A stretch of DNA of 38,682 nt from Oscillospiraceae bacterium (GTDB taxonomy: Bacteria > Bacillota > Clostridia > Oscillospirales > Acutalibacteraceae). Position numbers and translations under genes: made by a program. Under the pieces are notes generated by a model. The model made no database searches and was not told the DNA's origin. It saw only the letters and a list, made by a program, of their open reading frames with translations. Shown piece after piece: positions 1-7,980 of the stretch. Positions within the stretch are counted from its first letter, which is position 1. Each line of letters begins with the position of its first letter. The stretch lies in assembly GCA_902792985.1 (NCBI GenBank), contig CADBBT010000012.1, positions 32,881 to 71,562 on the forward strand, written 5' to 3'.

Positions 1-558
1 AATCCGCTGCGGTTGAGCGAATTTGCCCTTTCGCGCCGCGAACCGCTGTATGTGCCGCGTGCGAAAGCCGTTGCGGCAGAGGAGAGCAAGCGCCGCGCCG
101 GCTCCTCCGACGAAGTGATCGCCGCGCTGAAAAAGGTGACAGACAACGCCGAAGCAGCGGCAAAGCATACCCAGTTCGGTTCCTGCGTGTTTGCCAACCG
201 TCCCGGCGACGGCTCTGCGCGTGAGCAGGCTGCATCTTGCCAAAAGGTGCTCGGCGGCTTTGCGAATATCTGTTATTCGTTTGCAACAAAGCGCTACCGC
301 TCCAACTGCATCAACTGGGGCATTTTGCCGTTTACTCTGGATGAAAACACGCCGTTCCCGTACGAGGTGGACGATTATGTGTTTGTGCCCGGCATCCGCA
401 ACGCGATCAAAAACGGGGTGGAGACCATTCCCGCCAAGGTCATCGCAAAAGACGGCGTGCATGACATAACTCTTTATGTCAAGGGTCTGACCGAGGATGA
501 AAAGACGATCATCCTGGAAGGCTGCCTGATGAACTACTACAAGGCTCAGATGAAATAA
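1..558 (+). CDS. Aconitase-family hydratase, C-terminal part (5' end outside window)
   Basis: The reading frame is open from base 1, so this is the C-terminal ~185 residues of a longer protein and no start is visible. The motif DGSAREQAA, followed by LGGFANICYSFATKRYRSNC and INWGILPF, matches the swivel domain (domain 4) of aconitases and related hydratases (GSSREHAA...NLINFGILP). The catalytic [4Fe-4S] domains lie upstream of the window. The next genes encode a phosphodiesterase (9 bp away) and NADP isocitrate dehydrogenase. An aconitase feeding isocitrate dehydrogenase towards 2-oxoglutarate is the natural reading. A YbhJ-like hydratase of unknown substrate is the alternative, and this fragment cannot separate the two. 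Confidence 0.8.
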   Translation, partial: NPLRLSEFALSRREPLYVPRAKAVAAEESKRRAGSSDEVIAALKKVTDNAEAAAKHTQFGSCVFANRPGDGSAREQAASCQKVLGGFANICYSFATKRYRSNCINWGILPFTLDENTPFPYEVDDYVFVPGIRNAIKNGVETIPAKVIAKDGVHDITLYVKGLTEDEKTIILEGCLMNYYKAQMK

Positions 559-567
559 GGTGATTTC

Positions 568-1248
568 ATGAAACAAACAAAATCTGTAACGATTCTTCCG
601 GCCGGTTTTACGATCACAGCGCACGCCGGTGCGCTTGACACCGAAGCGAACACGCTGGATTCCGTGCGCGTTTGCCTTGAAAACGCGGACATCGCGGAGG
701 TCGATCTGCGCTTTTTGCCCGACGGCACCCCGGTGCTTTCACATAACAGTCCGTCTGCGAACGCCGCGCGGCTGGAGGACGCTTTCCGTCTGCTCAAACA
801 GTTCCCCGATAAACGGATGAATGTTGATATCAAAGCGACGACCGACATGCCGCTGGTGCAGAAGCTCGCGGAAGAGATCGGCGTTTTGCCGCAGGTGTTT
901 TTTACCGGCGTTTTCAAGCGCTTTGTTGCCGACGTGCGCGTCGGTGCGCCGAAGATCCCCTATTATCTCAATGTGGACATTTTCCCGCTTCTCAGATACA
1001 GCAAAGTCTATCGGCTGCATCTGGTACATCAGGCGCAGCGCTACGGAGCGATCGGCTTGAACTTCAACCATCTCAACGCGACGAAAAAAATCGTGAATAC
1101 GGCGCATGCAAACGGTCTGTTGGTGTCCATCTGGACGGCGCGCAGCGAGGATACGGTTCAAAAGATCCTGTATCTCGGCGCGGATAATCTGACGACGACC
1201 ATGCCCGACGTTGCCAGAAAGTGCCTGGAAGCGTTTTCAAAACAGTAA
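568..1248 (+). CDS. GDPD-like glycerophosphodiester phosphodiesterase family protein
   Basis: A 226-residue protein with the GDPD TIM-barrel layout: an N-terminal strand with catalytic-type His (ITAHAGAL), an ExD metal pair (AEVDLRFLPDG), a second His (PVLSHN), a mid-barrel NVDIK and the terminal GADNLTTTMPD. Members hydrolyse glycerophosphodiesters to glycerol 3-phosphate and an alcohol. The usual HRG motif reads HAG here, so the Arg is lost, and ENT reads EANT. Activity or substrate may therefore differ from classical GlpQ/UgpQ. There is no signal peptide, so it is probably cytosolic. GGTG lies before the ATG, and it sits in the hydratase/icd operon. Confidence 0.75.
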   Translation: MKQTKSVTILPAGFTITAHAGALDTEANTLDSVRVCLENADIAEVDLRFLPDGTPVLSHNSPSANAARLEDAFRLLKQFPDKRMNVDIKATTDMPLVQKLAEEIGVLPQVFFTGVFKRFVADVRVGAPKIPYYLNVDIFPLLRYSKVYRLHLVHQAQRYGAIGLNFNHLNATKKIVNTAHANGLLVSIWTARSEDTVQKILYLGADNLTTTMPDVARKCLEAFSKQ

Positions 1249-1271
1249 AACACATGAAAGAAGGAACATGT

Positions 1272-2480
1272 ATGGATAGAATCAAAATGAATACCATCGT
1301 CGAGATGGACGGCGATGAAATGACGCGCATCCTTTGGAAAACGATCAAGGATGAACTGCTGCTGCCGTTTGTGGAGCTGAATACGGAATACTACGATCTC
1401 GGTTTGCCGCACCGCGACGAGACAGACGATCAGGTCAGCATCGACGCCGGCGAGGCGATCAAAAAATACCATGTCGGCGTGAAGTGCGCGACCATCACCC
1501 CCAACGCGCAGCGCGTGGAGGAATATCATCTCAAGGAGATGTGGAAAAGCCCGAACGGCACGATCCGCGCCATCCTTGACGGCACGGTCTTCCGTACACC
1601 GATCCTTGTCAGCGGCGTCAAGCCGGCCGTCCGCAGTTGGGAAAAGCCCATCACGATCGCCCGTCACGCCTATGGCGACGTGTATAAGGCAACGGAATTC
1701 CGTTTGACCAAGCCCGGCAAGGCGGAACTGCTGTTCACTGCCGAGGACGGCGAGACCAAGCGTGCAACGATCTATGATTTTGAATGCGGCGGCGTGCTGC
1801 AGGGGATGTATAACAAGGATACGTCGATCGAATCCTTTGCGCGTTCCTGCTTCAATTACGCGCTTGACGCGAAGGAGGATCTGTGGTTCTCAACAAAAGA
1901 CACGATCTCCAAGCAGTATGATCAGACCTTCAAGCTGATCTTTGCCGACATCTTCGAAAAAGAATACAAGGAAAAATTTGAAAAAGCGGGCATCACCTAT
2001 TTTTACACGCTGATCGATGATGCTGTGGCACGCGTGATCCGCTCCAAGGGCGGCTACATCTGGGCGTGCAAGAACTATGATGGCGACGTTATGAGCGACA
2101 TGGTGTCCACAGCGTTCGGCTCGCTTGCGATGATGACGAGCGTGCTTGTTTCGCCGGACGGCAACTATGAATATGAGGCCGCCCACGGCACCGTGACGAA
2201 GCACTATTACCGCTATCTGGAGGGCGAAAAGACCTCCACGAACCCGATCGCCACGATCTTTGCATGGTCCGGCGCACTGCGCAAACGCGGCGAACTGGAC
2301 GGCAACGCGCCGCTGATCGAGTTTGCGGACAAGCTGGAAAAAGCGTCGCTTGCCGTGATCGAAAGCGGACGCATGACGAAGGACCTCGCACTCATGTGGC
2401 AGGGGAGCACGCCGACCGTGCTGACCAGCGATGCTTTTATCTCCGCCATCCGTGAAGAGCTGAAAAGCTACATGAAATAA
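1272..2480 (+). CDS. icd: NADP-dependent isocitrate dehydrogenase, homodimeric eukaryote-like type
   Basis: A 402-residue enzyme that oxidatively decarboxylates isocitrate to 2-oxoglutarate with NADP. The start at 1272 follows GAAAGAAGG. An in-frame start at 1221 would overlap the GDPD gene and add 17 non-conserved residues. Visible family signatures are GDEMTRILW, the substrate loop SPNGTIRAILDGTVFR, RHAYGD (catalytic Tyr), and the metal Asp residues in LIDDAVARVI and NYDGDVMSDM. Length and motifs fit subfamily II, as in human IDH1, rather than the E. coli type. It lies directly after the aconitase-type gene and should supply 2-oxoglutarate for glutamate synthesis in an anaerobe. Confidence 0.95.
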   Translation: MDRIKMNTIVEMDGDEMTRILWKTIKDELLLPFVELNTEYYDLGLPHRDETDDQVSIDAGEAIKKYHVGVKCATITPNAQRVEEYHLKEMWKSPNGTIRAILDGTVFRTPILVSGVKPAVRSWEKPITIARHAYGDVYKATEFRLTKPGKAELLFTAEDGETKRATIYDFECGGVLQGMYNKDTSIESFARSCFNYALDAKEDLWFSTKDTISKQYDQTFKLIFADIFEKEYKEKFEKAGITYFYTLIDDAVARVIRSKGGYIWACKNYDGDVMSDMVSTAFGSLAMMTSVLVSPDGNYEYEAAHGTVTKHYYRYLEGEKTSTNPIATIFAWSGALRKRGELDGNAPLIEFADKLEKASLAVIESGRMTKDLALMWQGSTPTVLTSDAFISAIREELKSYMK

Positions 2481-2497
2481 GCACCAAACCGCGCATT

Positions 2498-2546
2498 GCC
2501 GCATAGAATACCCCGACATTTTCCGTTCGGAGGGGTTCTATGCGGC
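2498..2546 (+). promoter_or_regulatory. Hairpin sequestering the ribosome-binding site and start codon of the ZIP gene
   Basis: The left arm GCCGCATAGAA (2498-2508), a TA bulge and CCCC (2511-2514) pair perfectly with GGGG (2532-2535) plus TTCTATGCGGC (2536-2546). This makes 15 bp around a 17-nt loop. The right arm contains the end of the Shine-Dalgarno GGAGGGG and the ATG at 2540, so the folded mRNA would hide the start. No U-tract follows, which argues against a plain terminator. The ligand or signal is unknown. Confidence 0.6.
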
Positions 2547-3274
2547 TTGTTATTTTGATGGCGTTTCTCGTTGGCGGCGCAACGATGTTCGGCGCGGCGG
2601 TCGGCTTCTTTTGCAAAGGCGCGTCCCATCGCTTTGCCGATCTCACAATGTCTGCGGCTGCGGGCGTGATGCTCGCGTCGTCTGTGGTGGGTCTGCTTCT
2701 GCCTGCGATGGATACCGGCGGACGGTTCGGTCTATTTGTGCTCTTCGGCGGTGTGGCGCTCGCCTGTGGAAGCATGGCGTTTTTTGAACGCTTGACGCCG
2801 CGGCTGGGTGCTCGGCTCGGCGCGGCGCAGGGCAGTCACAGCGCGCTTTTGTTTGTGCTTGTGATCGCAGTGCACAACTTTCCCGAAGGGCTTGCCGCCG
2901 GCGTCGGTTACGGCACAGAGCAAACGGCGCGCGCCACAGCGGTCGCGGTCGGTATCGCGCTGCAAAACCTGCCGGAGGGGATGGTCACGGTCGCGCCGCT
3001 GCTGGCAGCGGGCTTTTCTCCGCTGCGTGCGCTGCTGTTCGGCTTGTTCACCGGCGCGGTGGAGATCATCGGCACCTTGCTCGGCTATTTCGCCGTGCAT
3101 TTTTGCGCCGCACTGCTGCCGTTTTCGCTTGCGTTCGCCGGAGGGTGTATGCTGTATGTCATCTTCCGTGAAATGCTGCCTTCGGCCGATTCACCGAAAC
3201 AGGGGCGCAGCGCGGTCTTTGCGCTGCTGACGGGCTTTTGCATGATGCTTGCAATGGATCATCTGCTCTCTTGA
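2540..3274 (+). CDS. ZIP family divalent metal transporter (GufA/ZupT-like)
   Basis: A 244-residue membrane protein with about eight hydrophobic segments. The two ZIP metal-site helices are clear: AVHNFPEGLAAGVG (TM4, His-Asn-Pro-Glu) and LQNLPEGM (TM5). ZIP proteins take up Zn, Fe or Mn into the cytosol, and the exact ion cannot be told here. The ATG at 2540 follows GGAGGGG, and both lie inside a 15-bp hairpin. It is 59 bp downstream of icd on the same strand and has no obvious promoter of its own, so it may be co-transcribed and controlled at translation. Confidence 0.88.
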   Translation: MRLVILMAFLVGGATMFGAAVGFFCKGASHRFADLTMSAAAGVMLASSVVGLLLPAMDTGGRFGLFVLFGGVALACGSMAFFERLTPRLGARLGAAQGSHSALLFVLVIAVHNFPEGLAAGVGYGTEQTARATAVAVGIALQNLPEGMVTVAPLLAAGFSPLRALLFGLFTGAVEIIGTLLGYFAVHFCAALLPFSLAFAGGCMLYVIFREMLPSADSPKQGRSAVFALLTGFCMMLAMDHLLS

Positions 3275-3299
3275 CAAGGGGTAAAAAAGCGTGTAGAAT
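3271..3299 (+). promoter_or_regulatory. Promoter of the GH16 gene
   Basis: TTGACA (3271-3276), a 17-bp spacer and TAGAAT (3294-3299), a near-consensus housekeeping sigma promoter. The -35 box overlaps the stop codon of the ZIP gene. The ribosome-binding site AAGGAGG follows at 3313, giving a very short leader. Confidence 0.8.
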
Positions 3300-3327
3300 G
3301 AAGGAAAAAGCCAAGGAGGTATTTGCG

Positions 3328-4248
3328 ATGTTCAAACGTGCAATTTCTTTGCTGATTTCCTTTTTGATGCTGTTTTCCGTTTCCGCACCGGAAAAGCTGC
3401 TCGGTCTTCCGAAAATGGCGACAAAAACAGACCTTGACATGAGCAAATTCACGCTGACCTGGAGTGACGAGTTCGATGGCGACACGCTCGATATGAGTAA
3501 ATGGGACTACGAATGGTGGGTCACGGAGCGCAAGGGCGGTTTTTGGCATGAAGACATGGTTTCGGTGCGCGACGGCAATCTGGTGATCAAAGCGGAGTAT
3601 CTTGCAGAGCCTTTGACCTGCCGCTCTGATGCGGACTGGATCAAGCCCTATAAACCCGGCTACTACAGCGGGCAGGTGACGACCAACGGCAAATTTGAGC
3701 AGTGCTACGGCTATTTTGAGTGCCGCTGTATCCTTCCGGCCGCCTACGGACTGTGGTCGGCGTTCTGGATGATGAACGAGGGTGTATTCCATGTGGACGG
3801 CTCCGGCGAAGACGGCACTGAGGTGGACGTGTTTGAGTCGATGTATTATAAAGATCACTGGTGGGGCGCCGACGCGGTCGTGACAGGGATCCATTACGAC
3901 GGCTACGGCGAAGGGCATCACGGCGATTCCATCGGAAAATACTTTATGGAAAACGATCCCTATACCGAATACAACACCTACGGCGTGGAGTGGAATCCCG
4001 ATGAATACATTTTCTATATCAACGGCAAAGAGACGGGACGTCTTTCCACCGGCGGCGTGAGCGACAATCCGGAATACCTGCTGCTCTCTGTGGAGGTTGC
4101 GGGTGAAAACGGCGTTGCAGACGCTGACCGGCACGGCACGGGCAAGATCACCAAAACGCCGCAGGGCAACTGGCCGGCGGAGTTCAAGGTCGATTATGTG
4201 CGCGTGTATCAGTACAATGACCGTCTGGCGGACAGTCAGGCAGAATAA
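3328..4248 (+). CDS. Secreted glycoside hydrolase family 16 (beta-glucanase/laminarinase-like)
   Basis: A 306-residue protein. The ATG at 3328 lies 8 nt after a strong AAGGAGG, and the N-terminus is a signal peptide (MFKRAISLLISFLMLFSVSA), so it is exported. The GH16 active-site motif EVDVFE is at residues 165-170, with nucleophile Glu165, helper Asp167 and acid/base Glu170. This spaced ExDxxE form has the beta-bulge seen in laminarinases, agarases and related enzymes, unlike the shorter ExDxE of lichenases. WSDEFDG near the start and VDYVRVYQ at the end are typical GH16 borders. The likely substrate is a beta-1,3 or mixed-linkage glucan, but this is not determined by sequence. No anchor or carbohydrate-binding module is seen. 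Confidence 0.9.
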   Translation: MFKRAISLLISFLMLFSVSAPEKLLGLPKMATKTDLDMSKFTLTWSDEFDGDTLDMSKWDYEWWVTERKGGFWHEDMVSVRDGNLVIKAEYLAEPLTCRSDADWIKPYKPGYYSGQVTTNGKFEQCYGYFECRCILPAAYGLWSAFWMMNEGVFHVDGSGEDGTEVDVFESMYYKDHWWGADAVVTGIHYDGYGEGHHGDSIGKYFMENDPYTEYNTYGVEWNPDEYIFYINGKETGRLSTGGVSDNPEYLLLSVEVAGENGVADADRHGTGKITKTPQGNWPAEFKVDYVRVYQYNDRLADSQAE

Positions 4249-4265
4249 GCAAGGTTTCGGTTTCG

Positions 4266-4469
4266 TTTTTCGGCACAGCTTTGCTGCGCCGAAAAAAGCC
4301 GGGACGGGATTGCGCAGCGCCGCAGGCGCTGCGCAAAAACAGGCAGAGCAAAGAGACAGCGGATGTTTGCGCTTTTGCGCGGCGGCGTCTTTGCTCTGCC
4401 TGTTTTGCTGCGTGGAAACACGCAGCATCCCGTCCCGGCGGCTGCGTACGGCGCGAAGCGCCGTGCGCA
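4266..4469. repeat. Cloverleaf-like nested palindromic element A
   Basis: The element has a 5' hairpin (4266-4274 with 4288-4296, plus an inner CAGC/GCTG). A 12-bp closing stem follows, GCCGGGACGGGA (4298-4309) with TCCCGTCCCGGC (4428-4439). Inside it are three abutting hairpins: 4310-4336 (12 bp, GCA loop), 4337-4405 (18 perfect bp, 33-nt loop) and 4406-4427 (9 bp, GAAA loop). No nucleotide is unpaired at the four-way junction. A 3' hairpin sits at 4443-4469 (12 bp with one T:G, GAA loop). It lies between the convergent GH16 and lipase genes. Element B at 27380-27518 has the same plan with different stem sequences. Confidence 0.85.
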
Positions 4470-4485
4470 AAATCGGTGCAAAGTG

Positions 4486-4518
4486 CAAAAAACTGCCGCC
4501 GCAAAATGCAGCAGCAGT
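4486..4518 (-). terminator. Intrinsic terminator of the hydrolase operon
   Basis: On the minus strand, ACTGCTGCTGC, a 5-nt loop and GCGGCGGCAGT (two G:U pairs) are followed by TTTTTT. It lies 17 bp beyond the stop codon of the gene at 4536-6209. Confidence 0.75.
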
Positions 4519-4535
4519 CGTTCAAGAAAAACAGT

Positions 4536-6209
4536 TTATTTGCTGAGCTTTGAACGGATCAAGTTCAACAGGATGTTGAACACATTGAACAGCGACGTCA
4601 AAAAGCGCATCAGCTTTGACGGTCTGGTTTCTGTTTTCGGATCGATCGCTTTCCAGTTTTCGGTGTTGCAGTTCTCTGTGCTCATCGGTTCAAACGCGCC
4701 GGTCTCTTTGTTGAGCACAATGAACTGTGAATACCCGAAATCGTCGGTTGTGAGCTGGCGATCGGCCACACTGGCCGTGTAAAGGATCGCTTCCTCAAAA
4801 TCTGTCCAGTTGCCGTGGTTCACACCTTTGAGCACCCAGGTGGAATCCGGGAAGAGGCAGGTGGAAGTATCGACCTGATGATCCGGGGAAATGTATTTGC
4901 CGAGCCCCTTTTCCTGCTGGGCGCGGATATAATCGTCTGAAAGCGTGTTGTAAACTTCGGACGTTGTTGCGCCGAGCGTTGCATAGCGCAGGGAAGTGAA
5001 ATCGTCACCGACCCAATTGCGGGAGCGGCAGATCGGCGTCATCTGAAAACCGTATTTTCCGACAACGGCAACATTGCCGCCGTTTGCGGCAAAATCCTTC
5101 ATCGCGTCGTCCATCTTCAGACGGACATTGACGTGATAGTTCTCGATCTTTTGAATCAGACCTGCATATTTTTCGCGCTTTTCACTGCCTTCGGGGCCGA
5201 AAACATAGCGCATGGCATCGTTATAATCTTTGATGTTGACGCAGGACCAGTAGCCGGGGATGGTGAAATAGGTGGCCATTGCCAGCGCGTGCGTCACGCC
5301 TTCGACCATTTTGTTATAGATCGTTTCCTTCACAGCGGTACCGAGACCTTCCATGAGATGGGAACGCTCCATAAAGTCGATCAACTGCGGAACCCAGGCG
5401 TCGTACTTCAAGTCGTAGATGATGCGATAATCTTCAAGATAGCGGTTGATGGAATCGCCGTCTGTCTGAAACTTTCCGCTGATGGATTCGCTCATGGCGT
5501 TGTGACCGTAAGTCATGCCTGCGTCTAAACCAAAGCCCTTGATCTGATGTTTGCTGCCGTATTTGCAAAGATAGGCCATCACAAAGTTTGTTCCCAGGCA
5601 CCGTCCGACCAGACCGACCTGACTGTGTCCGGTCATTTCGCAGACAGCATTGATGAATGCGTCCAGCTCGTCGGCAACTTCAACAGGGTCTCTTCTCCAG
5701 TCATAACAGAACTGGTATTCACCGTAGCTGTAAGTGCTTTTGCTGTTGGGGGTTGTCATGCGGTTGATGTTCTCTTGAAGCCGGTCCTGCGCAATGCCTA
5801 CGCCGGGGCGCGGGTTGCCGTTTTCGTCCATTTGCATGGGCTCGGTCATTTCCGCAATCTCTTTTTCAAGGATCTCATAGTATTCATCGTATTTTCCCGC
5901 GATGATCGCTTCGGCAAAGCCTTTGAGGACATTGCGCGCGGAATCACCGGTGTCGCCCTCGCCCTCTTCTGCGCTTTCTTCCGAATCATCGTCGGAGAGC
6001 ATCTTGCTGAGGGTCTCCACAAAGGAATCGATTCTTTTGCCGTTTTCGTCATAAATGGACTCGCCGTCGCCCATTAACAAAACCATGGGGACGCTGCCGC
6101 TTCGTTGCGGCGTGATCGTTGCGGGGGCGGTGTTTTCTGCAAACGCGGGAACGAGCGTCCCGAACAGTAAAAGGATTGCCAGAGAGAGGGAAAGTGCTTT
6201 TTTCATCAT
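4536..6209 (-). CDS. Secreted LCAT-like alpha/beta hydrolase with Cys nucleophile (paralogue A)
   Basis: A 557-residue protein with an N-terminal signal peptide ending near AFA (residue 24). The arrangement YDWRRDP followed ~30 residues later by the nucleophile elbow VGRCLG (residues 201-206) resembles the lecithin:cholesterol acyltransferase/lipase family. However, the expected GxSxG has Cys204 (codon TGC, 5598-5600) in place of Ser. A late Asp in YISPDHQVD and His in KGVNHGNW could complete a Cys-His-Asp triad. Substrate is unknown; acylglycerols or phospholipids are guesses from the family. The 3' neighbour on the operon strand is a terminator, and the gene 43 bp upstream is a paralogue. 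AGGAGG precedes two adjacent ATGs (6209 and 6206), and either could be used. Confidence 0.7.
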   Translation of the reverse strand: MMKKALSLSLAILLLFGTLVPAFAENTAPATITPQRSGSVPMVLLMGDGESIYDENGKRIDSFVETLSKMLSDDDSEESAEEGEGDTGDSARNVLKGFAEAIIAGKYDEYYEILEKEIAEMTEPMQMDENGNPRPGVGIAQDRLQENINRMTTPNSKSTYSYGEYQFCYDWRRDPVEVADELDAFINAVCEMTGHSQVGLVGRCLGTNFVMAYLCKYGSKHQIKGFGLDAGMTYGHNAMSESISGKFQTDGDSINRYLEDYRIIYDLKYDAWVPQLIDFMERSHLMEGLGTAVKETIYNKMVEGVTHALAMATYFTIPGYWSCVNIKDYNDAMRYVFGPEGSEKREKYAGLIQKIENYHVNVRLKMDDAMKDFAANGGNVAVVGKYGFQMTPICRSRNWVGDDFTSLRYATLGATTSEVYNTLSDDYIRAQQEKGLGKYISPDHQVDTSTCLFPDSTWVLKGVNHGNWTDFEEAILYTASVADRQLTTDDFGYSQFIVLNKETGAFEPMSTENCNTENWKAIDPKTETRPSKLMRFLTSLFNVFNILLNLIRSKLSK

Positions 6210-6252
6210 GAACTGCCTCCTGTATTAAAAATGGCTTGTGGATGTGGATGAT

Positions 6253-7923
6253 TTATGATTTCATTTTGCCGCCGATCCAAAGGAAAAGGTCGCCGATCAG
6301 CTTGCGCAATGTTTCAAAAAAGCGTACAACGCGGTCAAAGAAGGTGAGCGTTGCGGGGTCGGTCGCTTCCCAATGCTCGGTGTGATGGTTTTCGGCAGAC
6401 ATTGGATGATAGATGCCTTCTTCGTCCCGCACGATGAACTGCGAGTAAGGGAAATCATCAACGGTATACTGTCTGTCCGCGGTAAGTACCGTATAGAACA
6501 AGCGATCCTCAAACGGGGTCCAGCGGTTGTGTTCAATGCCTCGGAAGAACCATGTGCAGTTCGGGAATATACAGGTGGAAGCGTCGATCTGCTTGTCGGG
6601 GGAGATGTATTTGTCGAGACCGGATGCGATCCTTCCGCGAATGTAGTCGTCTTCCAGCGTATTATAGATCGCCGAGGTCGTTGCGCCCATGGAACTGTTG
6701 CCCACAGAAACATAGCTGTCAGCAACGGCGTTTCTTGAAACGCACATCGGCATGAGCTGGAAGCCGTATTTGCTCACGATCGCGATCTTGCCGCCGTCTG
6801 CAGCAAAGCGGCGGATCAAATCGTCCATGCCAAGCTGCACCTGATTGTGATACGCTTCGATCTTTTCAATCAAACCGGCGTATTTCTGCCGCTTTTCGCT
6901 GCCCGGTTTGCCAAAGACATAAAGCAGCGCGTTGTTGTAATCACGGTTGCTGACGCAGGACCAGTAGCCGGGGATCGTTGCAAGGGTGGAAAGCGAAAGT
7001 GCGCTGGTGACGCCTTTTGCAACGCGCGCATAGATCGGCGCTTTGACCGACGCGTTCATATTGTCGAACATGCCGGACGCTTCCATGAAGTTGATCAGAT
7101 CAACGATCCAGCCGTCGAGGGTGACGTCCATATCGGTCAAATACCGCTGGATCGCGTCGCCGTCAGAGGCAAATTTTCCGCTGAAGGATTCGCTGATCGC
7201 GTCCTGACCGTGCATCATGCCGCAATCAAGTCCAAGGCCGCAAATGCGGTTCTTATAGCCATATTTCGTGAGATATGCCAGCACAAAGTTGGAACCTAAG
7301 CAGCGGCCAACGACACCGATTTGCTCCTTGCCGGTCATTGCGCAAACACCTTCGATATATGCGTCGAGTTGGTCGGCAATCTCCAGCGGAGAACGGCGCC
7401 AGTCATACCAGAAATGATAGTCACCGGTTTCGTAAGGGCCGTCCGGATTCGGAACACTGGTCGACCGGCGATTGATTTCGTAGAACGACGCTGCAATGTC
7501 GGTGCCGTAACGCGGTTCGCCGTTTTCGTCCATCTGAATGCGGTCGGTCAGCTTTGCGACCTCCGCCTGCAGCGCGTCATAAAACTTATCTTCGTCGGCA
7601 GTGATCGCGCCTTTGATATACGCTTTCAGCACAGTGAGGAAGGATTCCTTGAGATCGAAGTCATCAGGAATGACGCCTTCCTCGCCGGAAATCATCGCTG
7701 CAAGTGCGTAGGGAAATGAATAGGCCTTGTTGCCGTCGGCGTCAAAAATATCGTTGCCGTCGCCGCTCAGAACGATCACGGGAACATCGCCGGCGCTCTT
7801 CATTTCAATCCCTTGAGACTCGCTCTCGTTTGTCGCCCCGGGAAGCTCCTCTTCGCCGAAAGCGGGGAGCATCACACTGAATAAGAGCAGAACTGTGAGC
7901 AACAGGGAACAAGCTTTTTTCAT
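6253..7923 (-). CDS. Secreted LCAT-like alpha/beta hydrolase with Cys nucleophile (paralogue B)
   Basis: A 556-residue paralogue of the next gene in the operon, colinear over its whole length. It has a signal peptide (MKKACSLLLTVLLLFSVMLP), then FWYDWRRSP, the elbow VGRCLG with Cys208, and C-terminal KYISPDKQID and RGIEHNRW holding the presumed Asp and His. Cys rather than Ser is kept in both copies, so it is unlikely to be a sequencing error. The start at 7923 is preferred because CGGAGG lies 10 nt upstream; the in-frame TTG at 7944 overlaps that site. A tandem duplication is the simplest origin. Extracellular esterase or acyltransferase activity is inferred from fold only. Confidence 0.7.
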   Translation of the reverse strand: MKKACSLLLTVLLLFSVMLPAFGEEELPGATNESESQGIEMKSAGDVPVIVLSGDGNDIFDADGNKAYSFPYALAAMISGEEGVIPDDFDLKESFLTVLKAYIKGAITADEDKFYDALQAEVAKLTDRIQMDENGEPRYGTDIAASFYEINRRSTSVPNPDGPYETGDYHFWYDWRRSPLEIADQLDAYIEGVCAMTGKEQIGVVGRCLGSNFVLAYLTKYGYKNRICGLGLDCGMMHGQDAISESFSGKFASDGDAIQRYLTDMDVTLDGWIVDLINFMEASGMFDNMNASVKAPIYARVAKGVTSALSLSTLATIPGYWSCVSNRDYNNALLYVFGKPGSEKRQKYAGLIEKIEAYHNQVQLGMDDLIRRFAADGGKIAIVSKYGFQLMPMCVSRNAVADSYVSVGNSSMGATTSAIYNTLEDDYIRGRIASGLDKYISPDKQIDASTCIFPNCTWFFRGIEHNRWTPFEDRLFYTVLTADRQYTVDDFPYSQFIVRDEEGIYHPMSAENHHTEHWEATDPATLTFFDRVVRFFETLRKLIGDLFLWIGGKMKS

Positions 7924-7980
7924 TGGGGGTTTGCCTCCGATCAATACTTAAAGAAAATACGGGCACACAGGATGCTGCAA

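Noticed and set aside
4266-4296. First hairpin of element A considered as the GH16 terminator
   Set aside because: T-runs lie on the 5' side and A-runs on the 3' side on both strands, the reverse of an intrinsic terminator.
3259-4488. Long minus-strand frame (409 codons) opposite the GH16 gene
   Set aside because: It mirrors a real gene with signal peptide, catalytic motif, promoter and ribosome-binding site. The antisense product shows no family motif and runs through the cloverleaf element.
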